DNA of 64,000 bases, from assembly GCF_003545695.1 (NCBI RefSeq), contig NZ_QUZZ01000004.1, positions 62,001-126,000 on the forward strand, in the 5' to 3' direction. The position numbers and the translations under genes were made by a program. The DNA comes from Taibaiella helva. Its GTDB lineage: Bacteria > Bacteroidota > Bacteroidia > Chitinophagales > Chitinophagaceae. Shown in pieces: positions 16,665 through 25,784 of the stretch. Under the pieces are notes generated by a model, which was given only the letters and a program-made list of their open reading frames with translations, was not told the origin of the DNA and made no database searches. How positions within the stretch are numbered: the stretch's first letter is position 1; each line of letters begins with the position of its first letter.

Positions 16665-18653
16665 TCAGGATTGTCGCCAGCCCAGCTGCAGACTCACGAT
16701 AAAATAACGACCGGGCATAGGCCGGGCATTCACCACTTCATAGCGGGTGTTCCAAAGGTTCTGGATTTGCGCCGAAAGGCCCAGGCGATAATTGCCTGGC
16801 GTCCAGTTGTACAGCAATTGCAGGTTACCTGTCTGGTAAGGTTCCAGGTATTGCGATTCATCCACCGTCACAAAGCGATAGCCGGTATAGGTATGGTTGT
16901 AGTTGAGGAATAATCTTGCGATCGTGCAGCCTGCGTTGACCTGTCCGTTATACCTCGGCGCATAAGGGATCTGCTTCCCGGCGCTGCCATCATTGGGCTG
17001 GTACGAGGATACCGTCGTAGACAGCACATAGGCGTACTTCATCCCTACATGCCATTGTACCGGTCCTGTCGTCAGCCGGATGGTATTGTCGGTTTCCATA
17101 CCGCGGCTATGCACTTCAGCGATATTGTAAGGCGTCCATATAGCGCCACCCAGCCAGTACACCCAATCATGGATGTTGCGGTTAAAAGCATGCAGCTGGT
17201 GATCGACGCGGAGCAGCGATTCCGCGCGTTTGTTATGAAGTAAAAAGACGAAAGCGTAGCCGCCGTCGATATTCCAGCCCTGTTCCGGCTTCAGGTTGAT
17301 ATTCCCTCCGGGGAAATAATACAGCTCATTAAGTGTAGGTATACGATAGCTGCGCTGGACATTTCCCTGCAACCGCAAATCAATCGCTGTCCTTTGACGA
17401 TCCAGCTGCAGCAAGCTGAAATCGGCGCCGGCGCCGGGTAACAGCGGCGCCGCTTTACCATTCACCCACTCCTGCCGCAGCGCCGCATTGGCCTTCAGCC
17501 GCCCTTTCCAGGCACTCAGGCTGTAAGTCGCTACAATAGCCGGCCGGAACTGCTCTTCTTTATTGCTGATATTATTACCCTTGGCCACGGCATATTGCAG
17601 CGGGGAGAACAGCAGCACATAATGCTCAAATGTCTTCTCCGGCACCGATGCATCGAGCCGGAACTTCCAGCCCAGTTCCTGGTAATACTGGGTAATGTTG
17701 TTCCGGTTATCCGGCAACACCACGCTATCCTGGTAATGCAGGTACTCTCTGTTCAGTGAAGCCTTGGCATAGAAGTAGCTGCGCCGGGTCTGCTTATGCC
17801 AGCCCAGCAGGCTGCGTAAGGAAGCATCGGTCTGTTTCTTTACAGAGTATTGTTCAAAGAGCGCAGGCGGGATCTCCCTGCGGTATTGCTGGTACCATAC
17901 CTGTAGGCTGAGCACCTGTTCGGCATCTTGCCGGCCCAGCTTATAATCAGCAGTAAAGAGCCCTCCGCCGGCATTCAGCCGTGCATTAGACAGCTTTCGT
18001 TCTTCTCCCTGATCATTGGCATAAGGGAAATCATTGGCCGTATGCTGGTAAAAGCCGCGCAGGCTCACCCGCCAGCGGTTGTTCTGCCAGACTGCCTTCG
18101 CACCGATATCCCTGCGGCCATAGCTGCCGCCGCCAAGTGTGAGATCGACCAGCTTATCTTTGGTAAATGTAGCCGCGTATTGCTCCAGCAATAAAGCGCC
18201 ACCTACATTGCCGCTGCCAAACAAAGCCGCAGAGCTGCCGTATTGCAGGCTGATCCTGTCGAAAAGCCCGGTAGATAAGATCGAGATATCGGCTACGCCC
18301 AGGGCAGGGTTCAGAATGGGCACACCATTCCACAATACAGTGGATTGCGCTGCTGAAGCACCACGCAATGACAGGGTCGCGATGCCGTTAATACCATAAG
18401 ATTTTACGAAAACAGGCGTTTGCTGGGACAGCAGGTTAGCCAGGCTTTGCGTGCTGTAGAGGTCCTTGTAAACTTTTTCGATCGTTTGTGTTTGCTGCCC
18501 CGCAGTAAACAGTTTGCGTACATCTGCCGAGTCGCGGTGCTGTTCCAGGATCCGGACTTCCTTCAGCGTATCCTGCAGGGATTGGGCGCACAGTTTAGCA
18601 GTGAGTGACAGGCTGCAGCAGCAAAAGATAAAAACAGTAAAGTAGCGGTTCAC
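16665..18653 (-). CDS. TonB-dependent outer membrane receptor
   Basis: A protein of about 662 residues with a signal peptide (FTVFIFCCCSLSLTAKLCAQ), a short TonB-box-like N-terminus and a plug domain. The plug carries LLSQQTPVFVKSYGINGI, SLRGASAAQSTVLWNGVPI and SSAALFGSGNVGGA. A 22-strand-type beta barrel follows, ending in an aromatic strand (YFIVSLQLGWRQS). It lacks the carboxypeptidase-like domain of SusC proteins and resembles BtuB or siderophore receptors in size. The substrate is not deducible. The start is taken as GTG 18653 because the sequence upstream overlaps the neighbouring gene region and lacks a signal peptide; a TTTACTTTG word lies just before it. Confidence 0.9.
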   Translation of the reverse strand: MNRYFTVFIFCCCSLSLTAKLCAQSLQDTLKEVRILEQHRDSADVRKLFTAGQQTQTIEKVYKDLYSTQSLANLLSQQTPVFVKSYGINGIATLSLRGASAAQSTVLWNGVPILNPALGVADISILSTGLFDRISLQYGSSAALFGSGNVGGALLLEQYAATFTKDKLVDLTLGGGSYGRRDIGAKAVWQNNRWRVSLRGFYQHTANDFPYANDQGEERKLSNARLNAGGGLFTADYKLGRQDAEQVLSLQVWYQQYRREIPPALFEQYSVKKQTDASLRSLLGWHKQTRRSYFYAKASLNREYLHYQDSVVLPDNRNNITQYYQELGWKFRLDASVPEKTFEHYVLLFSPLQYAVAKGNNISNKEEQFRPAIVATYSLSAWKGRLKANAALRQEWVNGKAAPLLPGAGADFSLLQLDRQRTAIDLRLQGNVQRSYRIPTLNELYYFPGGNINLKPEQGWNIDGGYAFVFLLHNKRAESLLRVDHQLHAFNRNIHDWVYWLGGAIWTPYNIAEVHSRGMETDNTIRLTTGPVQWHVGMKYAYVLSTTVSSYQPNDGSAGKQIPYAPRYNGQVNAGCTIARLFLNYNHTYTGYRFVTVDESQYLEPYQTGNLQLLYNWTPGNYRLGLSAQIQNLWNTRYEVVNARPMPGRYFIVSLQLGWRQS

Positions 18654-18702
18654 GCCGCAAAGTAAAGCAATTCGACAAATACCCGGGAACTCCCGCAAAT
18701 CA

Positions 18703-19314
18703 TCACTGGTATTTCCAATGCCGGGGCTTACCTTCAGCCATCCAGGCGATGGCCTGCTCAATGCGCTTCGTCCTGGTCTCTTCGCGCTTTGCTTCAGATA
18801 TCCATTCCAGGTACTCTTTACGATGGGAAGGTGCAAACTGTTCGAACACAGCCTGCGCCTTTTTATTCTTCGCCAGGGCCTTCCGGAAGGCTTCGGGGAC
18901 CTCCATAGGTAGTGCTTCCGCCTTTTTCGGTGCTTTGGGCGCTTTGATGCCTTCATCGGCCAGGCGGATGCTCTCTTTAAGATAAGTAGCAAATATTTTA
19001 TCTGAGGGCAGGTCCTTCAGTGCGGTGATCTTGCCTAAAGAACCCATTGCCGATTTTTCTTCCAGCTGCAATATACCTTTGGGGTCTTTCATAGCGCCGG
19101 CCAGCCAGAAGCCGAAAGCGCAATGCTGCTTAAAGGAGGCCAGGCTGAAATGGCTTTTTCCCTTATAATCGAAATGCGGGAATCCCCACTTGATGTTCTC
19201 CTGTATATCGGGGCAATGCTCATGGATCAGCGCCCGGATGTGGTTCAGTATCGGCTGTGCAAAAGGTGCTGCCTTTTCAATATACGCATCGATCCGGGGA
19301 TCTGTTGTCGGCAT
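18703..19314 (-). CDS. YdeI/OmpD-associated family protein (DUF1801)
   Basis: A 203-residue cytosolic protein. An N-terminal DUF1801-like domain (about 10-115; ENIKWGFPHFDYKGK) is followed by a linker rich in lysine and alanine (KAPKAPKKAEA). The C-terminal YdeI domain has the signature SHRKEYLEWISEAKREETR and a final AEGK. E. coli YdeI is linked to stress and polymyxin resistance; the molecular role is unknown. The gene is on the same strand as the TonB receptor, 49 bp upstream of the receptor start, so cotranscription is possible. Confidence 0.85.
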   Translation of the reverse strand: MPTTDPRIDAYIEKAAPFAQPILNHIRALIHEHCPDIQENIKWGFPHFDYKGKSHFSLASFKQHCAFGFWLAGAMKDPKGILQLEEKSAMGSLGKITALKDLPSDKIFATYLKESIRLADEGIKAPKAPKKAEALPMEVPEAFRKALAKNKKAQAVFEQFAPSHRKEYLEWISEAKREETRTKRIEQAIAWMAEGKPRHWKYQ

Positions 19315-19341
19315 ATACTTGGAATTTGAAAGCTAACTTAC

Positions 19342-19377
19342 AAAAAAGCCCCGGGAATTGCGATTCACCGGGGCTTT
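19342..19377 (-). terminator. intrinsic terminator of the dedA-like gene
   Basis: A 10-bp stem (AAAGCCCCGG / CCGGGGCTTT) with a T6 run on the minus strand lies 17 bp past the DedA stop codon. Confidence 0.85.
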
Positions 19378-19393
19378 ATTATCTGACATTATT

Positions 19394-20086
19394 TTATGCT
19401 GTGGTCATTTCATCGGGCTCATTCACCTTCTCTCCTGCCGGCTTCTTGCGACCGAAGAACATCTTGAACAATACAGGAGCTGTGGTGACCACTACCAGCC
19501 CGATAATGATATATTCCAGGTGTTCCCGCACCCATACATTCTCACCCAGCACAAAGCCCAGGGTAGTAATGCTGATGATCCATGCCAGGGCGCCGATGAT
19601 ATTGTACAGGAAGAATTTCTTGAAATCCATGTGCACAATACCTGCTACGATAGGAGCAAAAGTGCGCACGATAGGCAGGAAACGGGCGATAATGATCGCG
19701 CCGCCGCCACGCTTTTCATAAAACTCCCGGGCAGCATGTAGGTGCTTCCGCTTGAACAGCCAGGTTTCCCTCCGTTCAAACAACAAGGGGCCTGACTTGC
19801 GGCCAAACCAATAACCGACTATATTACCGAGCACAGCACATACGCTGAAGGCAATGATCCAGAAGACAAGATTGACCGGGTGGCTGGCAAAAGGTACAGC
19901 ATTAGCAGCATCGGCCGATGCAATAATCATACCGGTAATGAAAAGCAGCGAGTCGCCGGGAAGAAAAAAGCCGATAAACAAACCGGTTTCTGCAAAAATG
20001 ATAAAGGCAACGAGAAAAAGTCCGCCATGCGCCATAATCCAGTTCGGATCGATCAAATGCTTAATAAACTCAATAACTACATCCAT
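19394..20086 (-). CDS. DedA family membrane protein
   Basis: A 230-residue inner-membrane protein of the DedA/VTT superfamily. Visible motifs are the re-entrant-loop region ETGLFIGFFLPGDSLLF (about 33-49) and the RFLPIVRTFAPIVAG motif (about 140-154). Membrane segments flank both, and the C-terminus is a short charged tail. DedA proteins are undecaprenyl-phosphate or phospholipid flippases or scramblases and support envelope homeostasis; this is family knowledge. It is transcribed divergently from the first ClC gene and ends at its own terminator. Confidence 0.92.
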   Translation of the reverse strand: MDVVIEFIKHLIDPNWIMAHGGLFLVAFIIFAETGLFIGFFLPGDSLLFITGMIIASADAANAVPFASHPVNLVFWIIAFSVCAVLGNIVGYWFGRKSGPLLFERRETWLFKRKHLHAAREFYEKRGGGAIIIARFLPIVRTFAPIVAGIVHMDFKKFFLYNIIGALAWIISITTLGFVLGENVWVREHLEYIIIGLVVVTTAPVLFKMFFGRKKPAGEKVNEPDEMTTA

Positions 20087-20234
20087 AATAATCGACGGTT
20101 CATATTTTAATGCTGCAAGTTACTTTAAAAAATGTTAAGCACCTTAACAGATTTCTATTCAGGGGCTTTTTTGTGTTTACCTTTACAAACCATTTCCTGT
20201 TGTTTTAACGGTCTGCAAACAATTTTATTTTGGC

Positions 20235-22019
20235 ATGAATGAAAAAGTCCTCGCCCTCATTACCCGGCTTAACCAATGGAGAAAACAACGGATATCCAAC
20301 GAGACTTTCCTCATTATCGCGGCGGCGGTGGTGGGCGTGCTGGGTGGGCTGGCAGCATCTATGCTGAAACAGCTGACGCATCTTATCGAAGATTTTCTTC
20401 AGAACGGGCTGCACTGGCAATACAAGTATTACCTATACCTGGTCTTCCCGCTGATCGGCATCTTTTTTACCGTGATCTATATAAAGACCTTTATCCGGCG
20501 GTCCAGATTCCAGCACGGTCTTACGCCGATCATCTACAACATCACCCACAATTCCAGCCGTCTTGACTTCCACAACATTTATTCGCAGATCATCTCAAGC
20601 GCCATTACAGTAGGCTTTGGCGGCTCGGTGGGCCTGGAAGCGCCCATCGCCAGCAGCGGATCGGCAATAGGTTCCAACATAGGGCGTTTCTTCGGGCTCA
20701 ATTACCGCGAGGTCACCTTATTGCTGGCCTGTGGTGCAGGAGCCGGTATTGCCGGCGCTTTCAATAGTCCCATAGCCGGCATGGTCTTTGCCCTGGAAGT
20801 ATTGCTCCCGGCCTTTTCCATTCCTGTATTTATTCCCTTGCTTATCTCTGTTGCCACAGCTTCGGTAGTCGCCCGTATCTTTTACAGCAAGCCGCTTTTT
20901 GTCCTCGTCACTGAGGGCTGGGTCATGTCTGCATTGGGCTTTTATATCCTTATGGCCATCGCCATCGGCGCCTTCTCCATCTTTTTCGTAAAGCTGAATT
21001 TCAGGATACACAAGCTGTTCCATAAGATCAAAGGTACTTACCACAAAATCTGGATAGGCGGATTGATCATCGGCCTCTTCATCGCCCTCTTTCCGGCCTT
21101 GTACGGGGAAGGCTACATTACGATACAGCACCTGCTGAATGGCAATTATCATTCTTTGCTGGCCAACAGTTTCTTTTCTGCCTATCAGCACAATGCCTGG
21201 ATCCTGATCGGTTTCGCCGTGCTTACCTTATTCGGCAAATCGCTGGCCTCGCTCATCACTCTAAACAGCGGCGGTAATGGCGGTATCTTCGGGCCCAGCC
21301 TCGTTATGGGAGGCTTCACCGGCTTCATTTTCGCATATACCATCAACCAATTGGGCGGTATACAGCTCAATACGACCAATTTTATCGTAGCCGGCATGGC
21401 TGCAGCGCTCAGCGGCATCATGCATGCCCCGCTAACGGCCATCTTCCTTATTGCAGAAATTACCGGCGGATACGAGCTGATGGTGCCGCTGATGCTCGTT
21501 TCAGCAATTAGCTATTTCATCAACAAAGCGGCGCTCAAACATTCCATCTACACCAAAAGCCTGGCGGAAAAAGGCGAACTGGAAACGGATGCCGGCAGGG
21601 AGCGGAGCATTCTGCAACGCATAAAGCTGAAGTATGTGCTGGAAACCAATTTCGTGATCCTGAAGCCGGACGACACTTTGCAAAGCCGCGCCCAGGATAT
21701 CATCCATACCGAAAAGAACATTTTCCCGGTGGTCGATCCGGATGGAAGATTGCAAGGTATTGTCTATGGGGAAAAGCTGCTGGAGCTCCTGGTCTCGGGC
21801 GACAGGCAGGCGACCGTCAGCCAGCTGCAGGACAATACGCTTTATTTCATCAATGTGGGCGCCAATATGTTTGAAGTGATGCAAAAAATGGACCAGGAAC
21901 ATATCGACATCTTCCCGGTAGTCGACAATGATATGCAGTACAAAGGCTTTGTATCCCGTACCGGCATTCTCAACAAATACCGCGCCCTGCTCCGGCGCAA
22001 CCAGGGCTATATGGCCTAG
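20235..22019 (+). CDS. ClC family chloride transporter/channel with CBS pair (copy 1)
   Basis: A 594-residue ClC protein. The membrane domain (about 20-430) has GGSVGLEAPI, including the gating-type Glu, then FNSPIAGMVFALEVLL and GGNGGIFGPSLV. Two CBS domains occupy about 450-585. The first selectivity motif GSGIP is not recognisable; the corresponding region reads HGLTPIIYN. The inner proton glutamate of exchangers (Glu203 in E. coli ClC-ec1) aligns with Val in FALEVLL, so the protein may be a channel or an atypical exchanger. The next gene, on the opposite strand, is a Crp/Fnr regulator only 3 bp away, and a second, divergent ClC gene lies beyond it. Confidence 0.93.
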   Translation: MNEKVLALITRLNQWRKQRISNETFLIIAAAVVGVLGGLAASMLKQLTHLIEDFLQNGLHWQYKYYLYLVFPLIGIFFTVIYIKTFIRRSRFQHGLTPIIYNITHNSSRLDFHNIYSQIISSAITVGFGGSVGLEAPIASSGSAIGSNIGRFFGLNYREVTLLLACGAGAGIAGAFNSPIAGMVFALEVLLPAFSIPVFIPLLISVATASVVARIFYSKPLFVLVTEGWVMSALGFYILMAIAIGAFSIFFVKLNFRIHKLFHKIKGTYHKIWIGGLIIGLFIALFPALYGEGYITIQHLLNGNYHSLLANSFFSAYQHNAWILIGFAVLTLFGKSLASLITLNSGGNGGIFGPSLVMGGFTGFIFAYTINQLGGIQLNTTNFIVAGMAAALSGIMHAPLTAIFLIAEITGGYELMVPLMLVSAISYFINKAALKHSIYTKSLAEKGELETDAGRERSILQRIKLKYVLETNFVILKPDDTLQSRAQDIIHTEKNIFPVVDPDGRLQGIVYGEKLLELLVSGDRQATVSQLQDNTLYFINVGANMFEVMQKMDQEHIDIFPVVDNDMQYKGFVSRTGILNKYRALLRRNQGYMA

Positions 22020-22022
22020 GGT

Positions 22023-22712
22023 TTAGCTTCTGACCACCAACGCATCCATCTTCCTGTGGTTGAGTATCCTGAACCGTCGGCCGTTGGCCGTCATGATCTT
22101 TTGCGCGCTGAGCTCATTGATCACCTTGAACAGTGTTTCGTAAGATGAGCCCGAAAAGGAAGCCAGGTCTTGCCGGGAAAGCTCGATATCGATGTAGCCC
22201 TCAGCATCGGCGCCGAACTGCTGCTGCAGCTGCAGCAGGGCCTGTGCGATGCGGGCCTTTACCGGCATATGCACCAGGTTGCGCATCCTCCGCTCCGATT
22301 CCTGCAGCTCGTTGGCAAAAAAGCGAAGCAAGGCATTGACCATCTCCGAATTCACAGCCAGCGTGGAGCGGAAGAAAGGCATATCGATATAGCATACCGT
22401 TACCGGCTCCAGGGCGGTAGCTGACACCGGAAAATAAGGATCGTCGCCCAGGCCCAGGTGCCCCACGATATCGCCTTTCCGGGCAAAGCGGATAATGAGC
22501 TCCTTCTCATCGTCCCAGCGTTTATGCACCTTTACCTTGCCTTCATAGATAAAGTAGATCCCCGTAACCGGGTCGCCTTCAGTAAAGACCGGCTGCCCTT
22601 TCCGGATGCGGTAGTTCCTTTTGTGCACGGCGACTGCCGGCAACCAATCCTTCAGGCACCTGCGACAGAGAAAACAGCTTTCCAGGTCGCAGCCCTCTTT
22701 ATGCTCTTTCAT
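22023..22712 (-). CDS. Crp/Fnr regulator with N-terminal four-cysteine cluster
   Basis: A 229-residue regulator. The N-terminus holds four cysteines at positions 8, 13, 16 and 19 (GCDLESCFLCRRC). A cyclic-nucleotide-binding-type beta roll follows (about 30-120; TEGDPVTGIYFIYEGKVKV), then a dimer helix and a winged helix-turn-helix (about 165-220; LSRQDLASFSGSSYETLFK). Four clustered cysteines suggest an iron-sulfur or redox sensor, as in FNR, but the spacing is not that of E. coli FNR, so this is inference. The gene sits between two ClC genes; its upstream region, shared with ClC copy 2, contains a long inverted repeat. Confidence 0.92.
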   Translation of the reverse strand: MKEHKEGCDLESCFLCRRCLKDWLPAVAVHKRNYRIRKGQPVFTEGDPVTGIYFIYEGKVKVHKRWDDEKELIIRFARKGDIVGHLGLGDDPYFPVSATALEPVTVCYIDMPFFRSTLAVNSEMVNALLRFFANELQESERRMRNLVHMPVKARIAQALLQLQQQFGADAEGYIDIELSRQDLASFSGSSYETLFKVINELSAQKIMTANGRRFRILNHRKMDALVVRS

Positions 22713-22758
22713 AGGCTTACAAAGTAAATGTAAAACAATAAGATCGAAAGAAAAATGA

Positions 22759-22790
22759 TCAAAAAATATGGTTTAGGCAATATTTTTTGA
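22759..22790. promoter_or_regulatory. 11-bp inverted repeat, candidate operator
   Basis: TCAAAAAATAT and its exact complement ATATTTTTTGA are separated by 10 bp in the divergent region between the Crp/Fnr gene (47 bp away) and ClC copy 2. The arms contain half sites resembling Fnr words (GATCAA / TTGAC). It could be an autoregulatory operator; hairpin formation in RNA is the alternative. Confidence 0.5.
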
Positions 22791-22850
22791 CACAAAAAGC
22801 AATAACCATACAATAAATCTAAAATAAACAATATTATTTCATTCATTTCA

Positions 22851-22858
22851 TACCTTTG
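22851..22858 (+). promoter_or_regulatory. -7 promoter box of ClC copy 2
   Basis: TACCTTTG fits TAnnTTTG, 47 nt before the ATG at 22906. Confidence 0.5.
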
Positions 22859-22905
22859 CATCGCAAAAAATATTGCGTATTACTTTTTTTTTTCAAAAAA
22901 ATCCC

Positions 22906-24798
22906 ATGTCCGCATCCGACCCTGCCCGCAGCAAAATCGCTTTGCAGAAAGGCATTCCCGTATCCTTGTCGCTTAACCTTCCCGACAGCGCCGACACCGA
23001 TAAACGGTTCTTTCAAAAGAAAAGATTGCTCCAGCTGTCGCTGGCCGCCGTTATTGTGGCCGTATTCGTTAGCCTGATTGCTAAAGTGCTGATCTACCTG
23101 ATCAACCTGGTGACCAATATTGCTTTCTTCGGTAACGTCAGCCTTGCGGCGCATAGCCCGGCGGACAATCATCTCGGCTGGTGGGTCATCGTGATCCCCG
23201 TCATCGGCGGGCTTATTGTGGGGCTTATGGCACTGTACGGCTCCAAAGCCATCCGGGGACACGGCATTCCTGAAGCCATGGAACAGATCCTGGTGAACCA
23301 AAGCAGGATCAAGCCGGTCATCACCTTCCTGAAGCCCTTGTCTTCGGCTATTGCTATCGGCACAGGCGGCCCTTTCGGCGCCGAAGGGCCGATCATCGCT
23401 ACCGGCGGGGCATTGGGCTCCACGCTCGGACAATTTTTCCGCATCACTTCCAACGAACGCAAGATCATCCTGGCAGCAGGCGCTACAGCAGGCATGTCGG
23501 CTATCTTCGGCACACCGATCGCGGCCATTTTCCTGGCGATTGAATTATTATTGTTTGAATTTTCGCCCCGGGCCATACTCCCCGTAGCATTGGCCTGTAT
23601 TACCGGTGCAGCCGGCCATCACCTGCTTTTCGAGAGCGGTCCGGTATTCCCTATGCCGCAGGTGCTGCCTTCAAGCAATACCGCGCTGGGTATATACAGC
23701 CTTATCGGTTTGCTGGTGGGTTTTGTGGCGTTGGGCATTACCCGTATCCTCTATTGGATCGAAGACCTTTTTGAGCACTTGCCCATACACTGGATGTGGT
23801 GGCCCGCTATCGGCGGCTTAGCGGTAGGTGTGGTTGGCTATTTCGCACCGCATACGCTGGGCGTAGGTTACGACAATATCACCAGCGTGCTGTCCGGCAC
23901 GGCCCCGCTGTCGTTGGTGCTCAGCCTGATGCTCCTTAAATTCCTGTCCTGGTCTATTGCTTTAGGCAGCGGCACCTCGGGTGGAACCCTGGCGCCCCTG
24001 CTCACGATCGGCGGCGCCTGCGGTGCAGCGCTGGGCAGTCTCATCCTTTATCTTTTCCCCGGATGCGGTATCAGCATTGCCCTGGCAGCGCTGGTGGGCA
24101 TGGCTTCGATGTTTGCCGGCGCTTCCCGCGCTTACCTCACCAGCGTAGCCTTTGCGCTCGAGGCCACCATGCAGTCCCATGCGCTGCTGCCGTTGCTGGG
24201 CGCCTGCACAGCGGCCTACCTGGTCTCCTTCTTCCTGATGGAAAATACCATCATGACTGAAAAGATAGCACGGCGTGGCATCAGCACACCCGATGCCTAC
24301 GAACCTGACATATTGAGCAAGCTTACTGTAGAGCAGGTGCTGCAGGACGAAGCCTTGGTGCTGACTGAAGACCAGACCATTGGCGAGCTGCAGGAATTTC
24401 TCGAAAAAGAAACGTCCAACGGCCAGCATTTCCTGGTGGTCGACCAGGAAGGCATGCTGAAAGGCTATATCGACGCTATGGATCTCTTCCGCCTCCGGCC
24501 CGATCCGCAAACGCGCTTATCCGCGCTGATGCGCAGCTATACAGCTTCTGTAAAAAGCAACGACAGCCTGACCAGGGCGCTGGCGGTAATGTCGGAGCAG
24601 AATACCGATCTGCTGCCGGTTTGCGCAGCATCGGACAGCCGCAAGGTGACCGGTGTATTGCACTATAAAGACATCCTGTCGGCCTACCGTATCCGGCGCC
24701 GGGAGCATGAGGAAGCGGCGGCGAATCTATCGCTCAGGCAGCAGCGGATCCGGATGATGATCAGGGGCAGGAAATGGATCACGCTCAACAGGCATTAA
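22906..24798 (+). CDS. ClC family chloride transporter/channel with CBS pair (copy 2)
   Basis: A 630-residue ClC protein. The membrane domain shows RGHGIPEAME (first anion motif, His in place of the usual Ser), GGPFGAEGPI with the gating Glu, FGTPIAAIFLAIELLL, and GSGTSGGTLAPLL. A CBS pair covers about the last 150 residues. As in copy 1, the inner proton Glu position is hydrophobic (Leu in AIELLL), so coupled proton exchange is uncertain. The two copies are clearly divergent paralogues rather than a recent duplication. The ATG at 22906 is chosen; a TTG at 22873 would add an implausible Phe-rich leader. The 3' end overlaps the convergent epimerase-like gene by 4 bp. Confidence 0.93.
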   Translation: MSASDPARSKIALQKGIPVSLSLNLPDSADTDKRFFQKKRLLQLSLAAVIVAVFVSLIAKVLIYLINLVTNIAFFGNVSLAAHSPADNHLGWWVIVIPVIGGLIVGLMALYGSKAIRGHGIPEAMEQILVNQSRIKPVITFLKPLSSAIAIGTGGPFGAEGPIIATGGALGSTLGQFFRITSNERKIILAAGATAGMSAIFGTPIAAIFLAIELLLFEFSPRAILPVALACITGAAGHHLLFESGPVFPMPQVLPSSNTALGIYSLIGLLVGFVALGITRILYWIEDLFEHLPIHWMWWPAIGGLAVGVVGYFAPHTLGVGYDNITSVLSGTAPLSLVLSLMLLKFLSWSIALGSGTSGGTLAPLLTIGGACGAALGSLILYLFPGCGISIALAALVGMASMFAGASRAYLTSVAFALEATMQSHALLPLLGACTAAYLVSFFLMENTIMTEKIARRGISTPDAYEPDILSKLTVEQVLQDEALVLTEDQTIGELQEFLEKETSNGQHFLVVDQEGMLKGYIDAMDLFRLRPDPQTRLSALMRSYTASVKSNDSLTRALAVMSEQNTDLLPVCAASDSRKVTGVLHYKDILSAYRIRRREHEEAAANLSLRQQRIRMMIRGRKWITLNRH

Positions 24799-25727
24799 GA
24801 AGCCCGGCCATCATTTTGCAGGCATAAGCGTAAGCCCTCGGCATAGCTTGTGGGCTGCCAGGAGAAGCGCTGCTCAAACTTGCTGCTGTCAAAGAAATAG
24901 TCCCGGTCATACTGGTAAGCCATTTCCCGCAGCTCTTTGACCAGGGGCACAAACAACCCGGCCAGGCTCATCATGAATTTGGAAAGGATATAGTACCGGG
25001 GCGCTACATTCATGGCGCCGGCGATTCTTTCGATAAAATCTTTCCCGGTCAGCTTTTCGCGGGAAGTGGGCAGATGCCATACTTCTCCGAAGGCATCGGG
25101 CGTATTGCCCAGGAGGGCCGTTGCCTTTGCGGCATCGGGGGTGAAGGTGAAGGAATGTATTTTGCCTGCATCCGCTTCCCAGAAGGCTTTCTTTCCTTTC
25201 CTGAATTTTTCGAACACGGTAACCTCAAGCGGACTGTTCTGCACATCCGGTCCGTAGAAATCAGCGCTGCGCGCGATCAGTGCTTGCAGCCCCTGCTCCT
25301 TCACGGCACGAAAGACCATATCCTGCAATGCAGCGCGCACCCGGCCCTTCCGGCTGGAAGGCGCTACAGGAGAGGACTCCGTCATGTGCGGAATAGCGCC
25401 GGGCGCATACATATACACATTATCGAGGAACACAAGGCGGGCGCCATGCTTTACGCAAGCCGCGATTACATGGCCCATGATCAGCGGCCAGTCGCGCTGC
25501 CATACTTTAATGTTGTATTCCAACCCTACCGTCAGGTAGACCACTTCCGAACCGGCCACAGCCTGATCAACTTGTATACGGTTGGTAAGATCGGCTGGAA
25601 AGAGCTCATCGTCGCCGTTTACCTGCCTGGGATTGCGGGCTACCAGTCTTATATTTGAAGTATAGGCTTTGAGGACTTTGGCAAGCGGTGTACCGATGGC
25701 GCCGCCGGATCCGAGTATCGTTTGCAT
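24795..25727 (-). CDS. NAD(P)-binding epimerase/reductase-like protein
   Basis: A 310-residue extended-SDR-type protein. The dinucleotide motif GSGGAIGTPLAK is at residues 6-17, close to the start, and LVARNP follows the second strand. The central part has VYLTVGLEYN and FLDNVYMYAPG. The Tyr-x3-Lys catalytic pair of classical epimerases is not obvious, so it may be an atypical NmrA-like or isoflavone-reductase-like protein. Substrate unknown. The following Crp/Fnr gene is upstream on the same strand by 57 bp, so these genes may form a transcription unit with dinB and the HAD phosphatase. Confidence 0.82.
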   Translation of the reverse strand: MQTILGSGGAIGTPLAKVLKAYTSNIRLVARNPRQVNGDDELFPADLTNRIQVDQAVAGSEVVYLTVGLEYNIKVWQRDWPLIMGHVIAACVKHGARLVFLDNVYMYAPGAIPHMTESSPVAPSSRKGRVRAALQDMVFRAVKEQGLQALIARSADFYGPDVQNSPLEVTVFEKFRKGKKAFWEADAGKIHSFTFTPDAAKATALLGNTPDAFGEVWHLPTSREKLTGKDFIERIAGAMNVAPRYYILSKFMMSLAGLFVPLVKELREMAYQYDRDYFFDSSKFEQRFSWQPTSYAEGLRLCLQNDGRAS

Positions 25728-25784
25728 CTTTGATTGCTTTCAGCAAAGGTAGCTCCGCAGGAAGGCCACAAACAATGATCCGGG

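Noticed and set aside
16665-18992. A 775-residue version of the TonB receptor starting at 18992.
   Set aside because: The extra N-terminus is arginine rich, lacks a signal peptide and overlaps the YdeI-like gene; the GTG at 18653 gives a proper signal peptide.
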